Shown: positions 61,687-64,000 of the stretch, in pieces
Layout of the letters: each line of letters starts with the position of its first letter
How positions within the stretch are numbered: the first letter of the stretch is position 1
Assembly (NCBI RefSeq): GCF_002884495.1
Contig: NZ_KZ614145.1
Location: 992,001-1,056,000, forward strand
Reading direction: 5' to 3'
Source of the DNA: Rummeliibacillus pycnus
Lineage (GTDB): Bacteria > Bacillota > Bacilli > Bacillales_A > Planococcaceae
Length of the DNA stretch: 64,000 nt
Notes under the pieces: model-generated
What the model was told of the DNA's origin: nothing
Seen by the model: only the letters and a program-made list of their open reading frames with translations
The model's database searches: none
Position numbers and translations under genes: made by a program

Positions 61687-61869
61687 TTATTTCTTATTGA
61701 GATTATTCGCCCTATTTACACAAAGGAACAATAAAATTATTTCAAGAACAACAAATTCAACCCAAAAGTCATTTCTTTTAACAGCTAAAATAATTGCGAT
61801 AATCCCAAATAAAATCGATATGAAAAAACCTAATACTATTTTTAAGTCCTTTAATACTGGATAATTAAT
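61687..61869 (-). CDS. Small two-helix membrane protein, probable ATT start
   Basis: An open frame from a stop at 61885-61887 contains no ATG/GTG/TTG, but CAGGAG (61881-61876) is six bases before ATT at 61869. The product would be 60 residues: [M]NYPVLKDLKIV, two hydrophobic segments (LGFFISILFGIIAIILAV, FVVLEIILLFLCV) and a polar tail NRANNLNKK. Good membrane-protein composition argues it is real; function unknown. Nothing else recognised in 61870-62093. Confidence 0.4.
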   Translation of the reverse strand: MNYPVLKDLKIVLGFFISILFGIIAIILAVKRNDFWVEFVVLEIILLFLCVNRANNLNKK

Positions 61870-62093
61870 GATTAACTCCTGCCTTTATTATTTGATAGAC
61901 ATTGCCTCAATTCTAGTATGAAATGATCTCAAGAAAAATATAACCTTGATGATGGATACAGAAGAAAATTATTCCATCTATAATTATATTCTTATCAACT
62001 ATATTATTCCATATTTCATTTCATATGGTATTTATATCAAGTGATTATTAAACATAACAGAGAAATCCGATGCATAAAAAAATACTTCCAAAC

Positions 62094-62136
62094 AACAAAA
62101 GACACTACTCCGACTAAAGAGTAGTGTCTTTGTTAT
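62094..62136. terminator. Intrinsic terminator of the SNF2 gene
   Basis: AAAGACACTACTC / GAGTAGTGTCTTT stem with T-rich flank. Confidence 0.85.
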
Positions 62137-62151
62137 TTTCAAAAATAGTAT

Positions 62152-64000
62152 TTAAATCTGTAAAATTTCTCTTATATCATCTTCAGTAAGTTTTGATGCT
62201 GCGCTTTCCGATGAATCTAGAATATCAGCAATAAGCTCTTTCTTCTTTTCCTGGAGCTCGTTCATTTTTTCTTCAATTGTTCCTTTTGCAACGAGTTTTA
62301 TTACCTGTACCTCATTTCTTTGACCAAATCGATGTGCGCGATCAGTGGCTTGCTGTTCAACTGCAGGATTCCACCAAAGATCATATAGGATAACTGTATC
62401 TGCACCTGAAAGGTTTAAACCTGTCCCACCTGCTTTTAGGGAAATAAGGAACAAATCACGTTCACCAGAATTGAATCGATCACAAATCTCTACTCTTTTT
62501 TCTGAGGGGGTTTGTCCATCAAGATAGAAAAACAGTTGCCCTCTTATTGTAAGCTCCTTACCAATTAACCCAAGCATTTTGGTAAATTGAGAGAATATTA
62601 GTACCTTTTTTCCAGAAAGCTTTGATTCCTCTACTATTTTTAACAACTGTTCGAATTTTGCCGAGCTTCCTTTATATCCCTCAACAAATAAAGCAGGATG
62701 ACAACATATTTGTCTTAACCTTGTTAATCCAGCTAAAATTTTAATCCGATTTTTGCGAATAGTCTCCTGATCAAGATGTTTTAAAGTCTTATGTCGGAGT
62801 TTCGCTAAATAAGCTGCATAAAGTTTCTTCTGTTCAGGTAATAGCTCTGATAATTCAAGTGATTCAACTTTTTGTGGCAACTCTGCTAGCACGTCTTGTT
62901 TTAATCTTCGTAATAAAAACGGACGAACCCTTCTAGCCACAGCTTTTCTAGATAGATAACTGAATTCTCTTAATCCTTGAAGTAATTCTGGGAAAACAAT
63001 ATGGTATATGGACCAGAGTTCTTCGAGTGAATTTTCAATCGGTGTACCAGTAAGACCGAAACGATGATTTGCTTTTATTTTTTTAGCGGCTCTTGCAGTT
63101 TGTGTTGTCGGATTTTTAAATGCCTGTGCCTCGTCAAAGAATACAGAACGGAATGTTTGGTTTTCATACCACTTAATATCATGTCGAAGTAACGAGTAAG
63201 ATGTAATAATAACATCTACACCTTCAATATCCTTTTGAAGTTGTTCTCGCTCCACTTTATTGCCGTCCATCACAATTACTTGAATTTCAGGCCCAAATTT
63301 TACGATTTCGTGCAACCAATTGTATGTTAGAGATGAAGGACAAACAATCAATACAGGCTGCTTCATCATACGTATGTTTGAAAGTTCGGATACAATAAAT
63401 GTAATACTTTGAACTGTTTTTCCAAGTCCCATATCATCTGCTAGAATTCCACCAAACCCGTAGTTAGCAAGTGTCTTCAACCATTTATATCCGTCTTTTT
63501 GATAGTCTCTTAATAGATTATTTAAACTTTGAGGCACTTCTATTTCTAGTAAACTTGGGTGAATTAACTGACCAATGAACTGGCGAAAAGATTCCTCTAC
63601 CGTGAAAATTTTACTTTCAAGCCTATCAAGGAATTTAAGGCCATGAATAAGTGGCATATGAAGGCTTTCTTCAAAACCATCATCCTGAGTAGGAACTTCA
63701 CTTAGAAAGCGATGGAGTTCTTCCATTTCCTTTGTTTCAAGTGAAAGGAGTGAACCGTCACGAAGTCGATAATATTTGCGTTTTTCCTCAAGTGCCTCTA
63801 ATATTTCTCGTATCTGATCATCAGGAATACCATTCATCTCAAATGTAAACTCCAACCAATTCATTCGATCTTTTTGGTGCTTGACTCTTATTTTAGGAAA
63901 AGCATTTTTTGTCATAATACGATTTCGAACAGCAGTTGTTGCATAAATCTGTACTAACTGTTGAAGCTTTGGAACAATATGATATAAAAATTCATACTCC
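62152..64000 (-). CDS. SNF2/Rad54-family helicase (N-terminus beyond window)
   Basis: The frame stays open to the right edge, so about 615 C-terminal residues are visible; the ATG at 63915 is internal. Helicase motifs in order: LADDMGLGKTVQSI (Walker A), VCPSSLTYNWLHEI, FFDEAQAFKNP (DEAQ box), GLTGTPIENSLEELW, then the C-terminal lobe with VLIFSQFTKML, GTGLNLSGADTVILYD, WWNPAVEQQATDRAHRFGQ. Bacterial SNF2 proteins of this kind translocate on double-stranded DNA; they often also have SWIM and SNF2_N-associated domains, which would be in the missing part. Role in repair or transcription recycling is inferred. Confidence 0.9.
   Translation of the reverse strand, partial: EYEFLYHIVPKLQQLVQIYATTAVRNRIMTKNAFPKIRVKHQKDRMNWLEFTFEMNGIPDDQIREILEALEEKRKYYRLRDGSLLSLETKEMEELHRFLSEVPTQDDGFEESLHMPLIHGLKFLDRLESKIFTVEESFRQFIGQLIHPSLLEIEVPQSLNNLLRDYQKDGYKWLKTLANYGFGGILADDMGLGKTVQSITFIVSELSNIRMMKQPVLIVCPSSLTYNWLHEIVKFGPEIQVIVMDGNKVEREQLQKDIEGVDVIITSYSLLRHDIKWYENQTFRSVFFDEAQAFKNPTTQTARAAKKIKANHRFGLTGTPIENSLEELWSIYHIVFPELLQGLREFSYLSRKAVARRVRPFLLRRLKQDVLAELPQKVESLELSELLPEQKKLYAAYLAKLRHKTLKHLDQETIRKNRIKILAGLTRLRQICCHPALFVEGYKGSSAKFEQLLKIVEESKLSGKKVLIFSQFTKMLGLIGKELTIRGQLFFYLDGQTPSEKRVEICDRFNSGERDLFLISLKAGGTGLNLSGADTVILYDLWWNPAVEQQATDRAHRFGQRNEVQVIKLVAKGTIEEKMNELQEKKKELIADILDSSESAASKLTEDDIREILQI

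Noticed and set aside
1-64000. CRISPR arrays, tRNA or rRNA genes, insertion sequences
   Set aside because: None recognised by eye on either strand; no repeat-spacer pattern or transposase frame found.

Overview
The window is a low-GC Gram-positive chromosome segment. Strong GGAGG-type ribosome binding sites, TTG/GTG starts, T-box leaders, intrinsic terminators with U-tracts, and a cobalamin operon in the Bacillus megaterium (Priestia) order all point to Bacillales. A Lysinibacillus/Rummeliibacillus/Kurthia-type relative is my guess, not something proven here. No rRNA, tRNA, CRISPR array, prophage or insertion sequence was seen.

Layout. 1-0.4 kb: the first 31 codons of an anthranilate synthase component I gene behind a tryptophan T-box (UGG specifier). 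0.4-3.7 kb: a duplicated winged-helix regulator and a secreted subtilase. 3.7-10 kb: a cobalamin-riboswitch operon encoding a secreted alpha/alpha-barrel protein, a DUF4430 lipoprotein and a complete ECF transporter. Together these look like a split bacterial counterpart of intrinsic factor/transcobalamin feeding an importer. 10-26 kb: housekeeping and transport genes: PanF/YhdT, an APH-fold kinase, ChrA, a lone EIIC, a Xer-type recombinase, MerR/MATE, DUF485/ActP, AbrB-type permease, MocR/PNPOx. 26.4-26.9 kb: an inverted-repeat-bounded structured element.

26.9-42.1 kb (minus strand): a 16-gene anaerobic cobalamin operon, cbiW-H60-X-J-C-D-ET-L-F-G-A-sirC-cobA-cbiY-btuR-cobQ. It covers the route from uroporphyrinogen III to adenosylcobyric acid under its own cobalamin riboswitch. 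A third cobalamin riboswitch, divergent from it, controls the cobalt transporter cbiMNQO (42.3-45.3 kb). Cobalt import, ring synthesis and corrinoid salvage are thus three B12-repressed units. Nucleotide-loop genes (cbiB, cobU, cobS, cobT) are not in the window.

45.4-51.7 kb (minus): trpEDCFBA with a second tryptophan T-box and a clear sigma-A promoter. There is no trpG, and the operon's TrpE is divergent at several signature motifs. 51.7-64 kb: SH3-domain protein, esterase, acyl-CoA dehydrogenase, quinone oxidoreductase. Then comes an accessory stretch of small, AT-rich, secreted or decayed genes (two GNAT pseudogenes, an MFS remnant, DUF4362 lipoprotein, GrpB), and a SNF2 helicase running off the right edge.

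A recurring oddity is that five ORFs have a good ribosome binding site placed before ATA or ATT rather than ATG/GTG/TTG.
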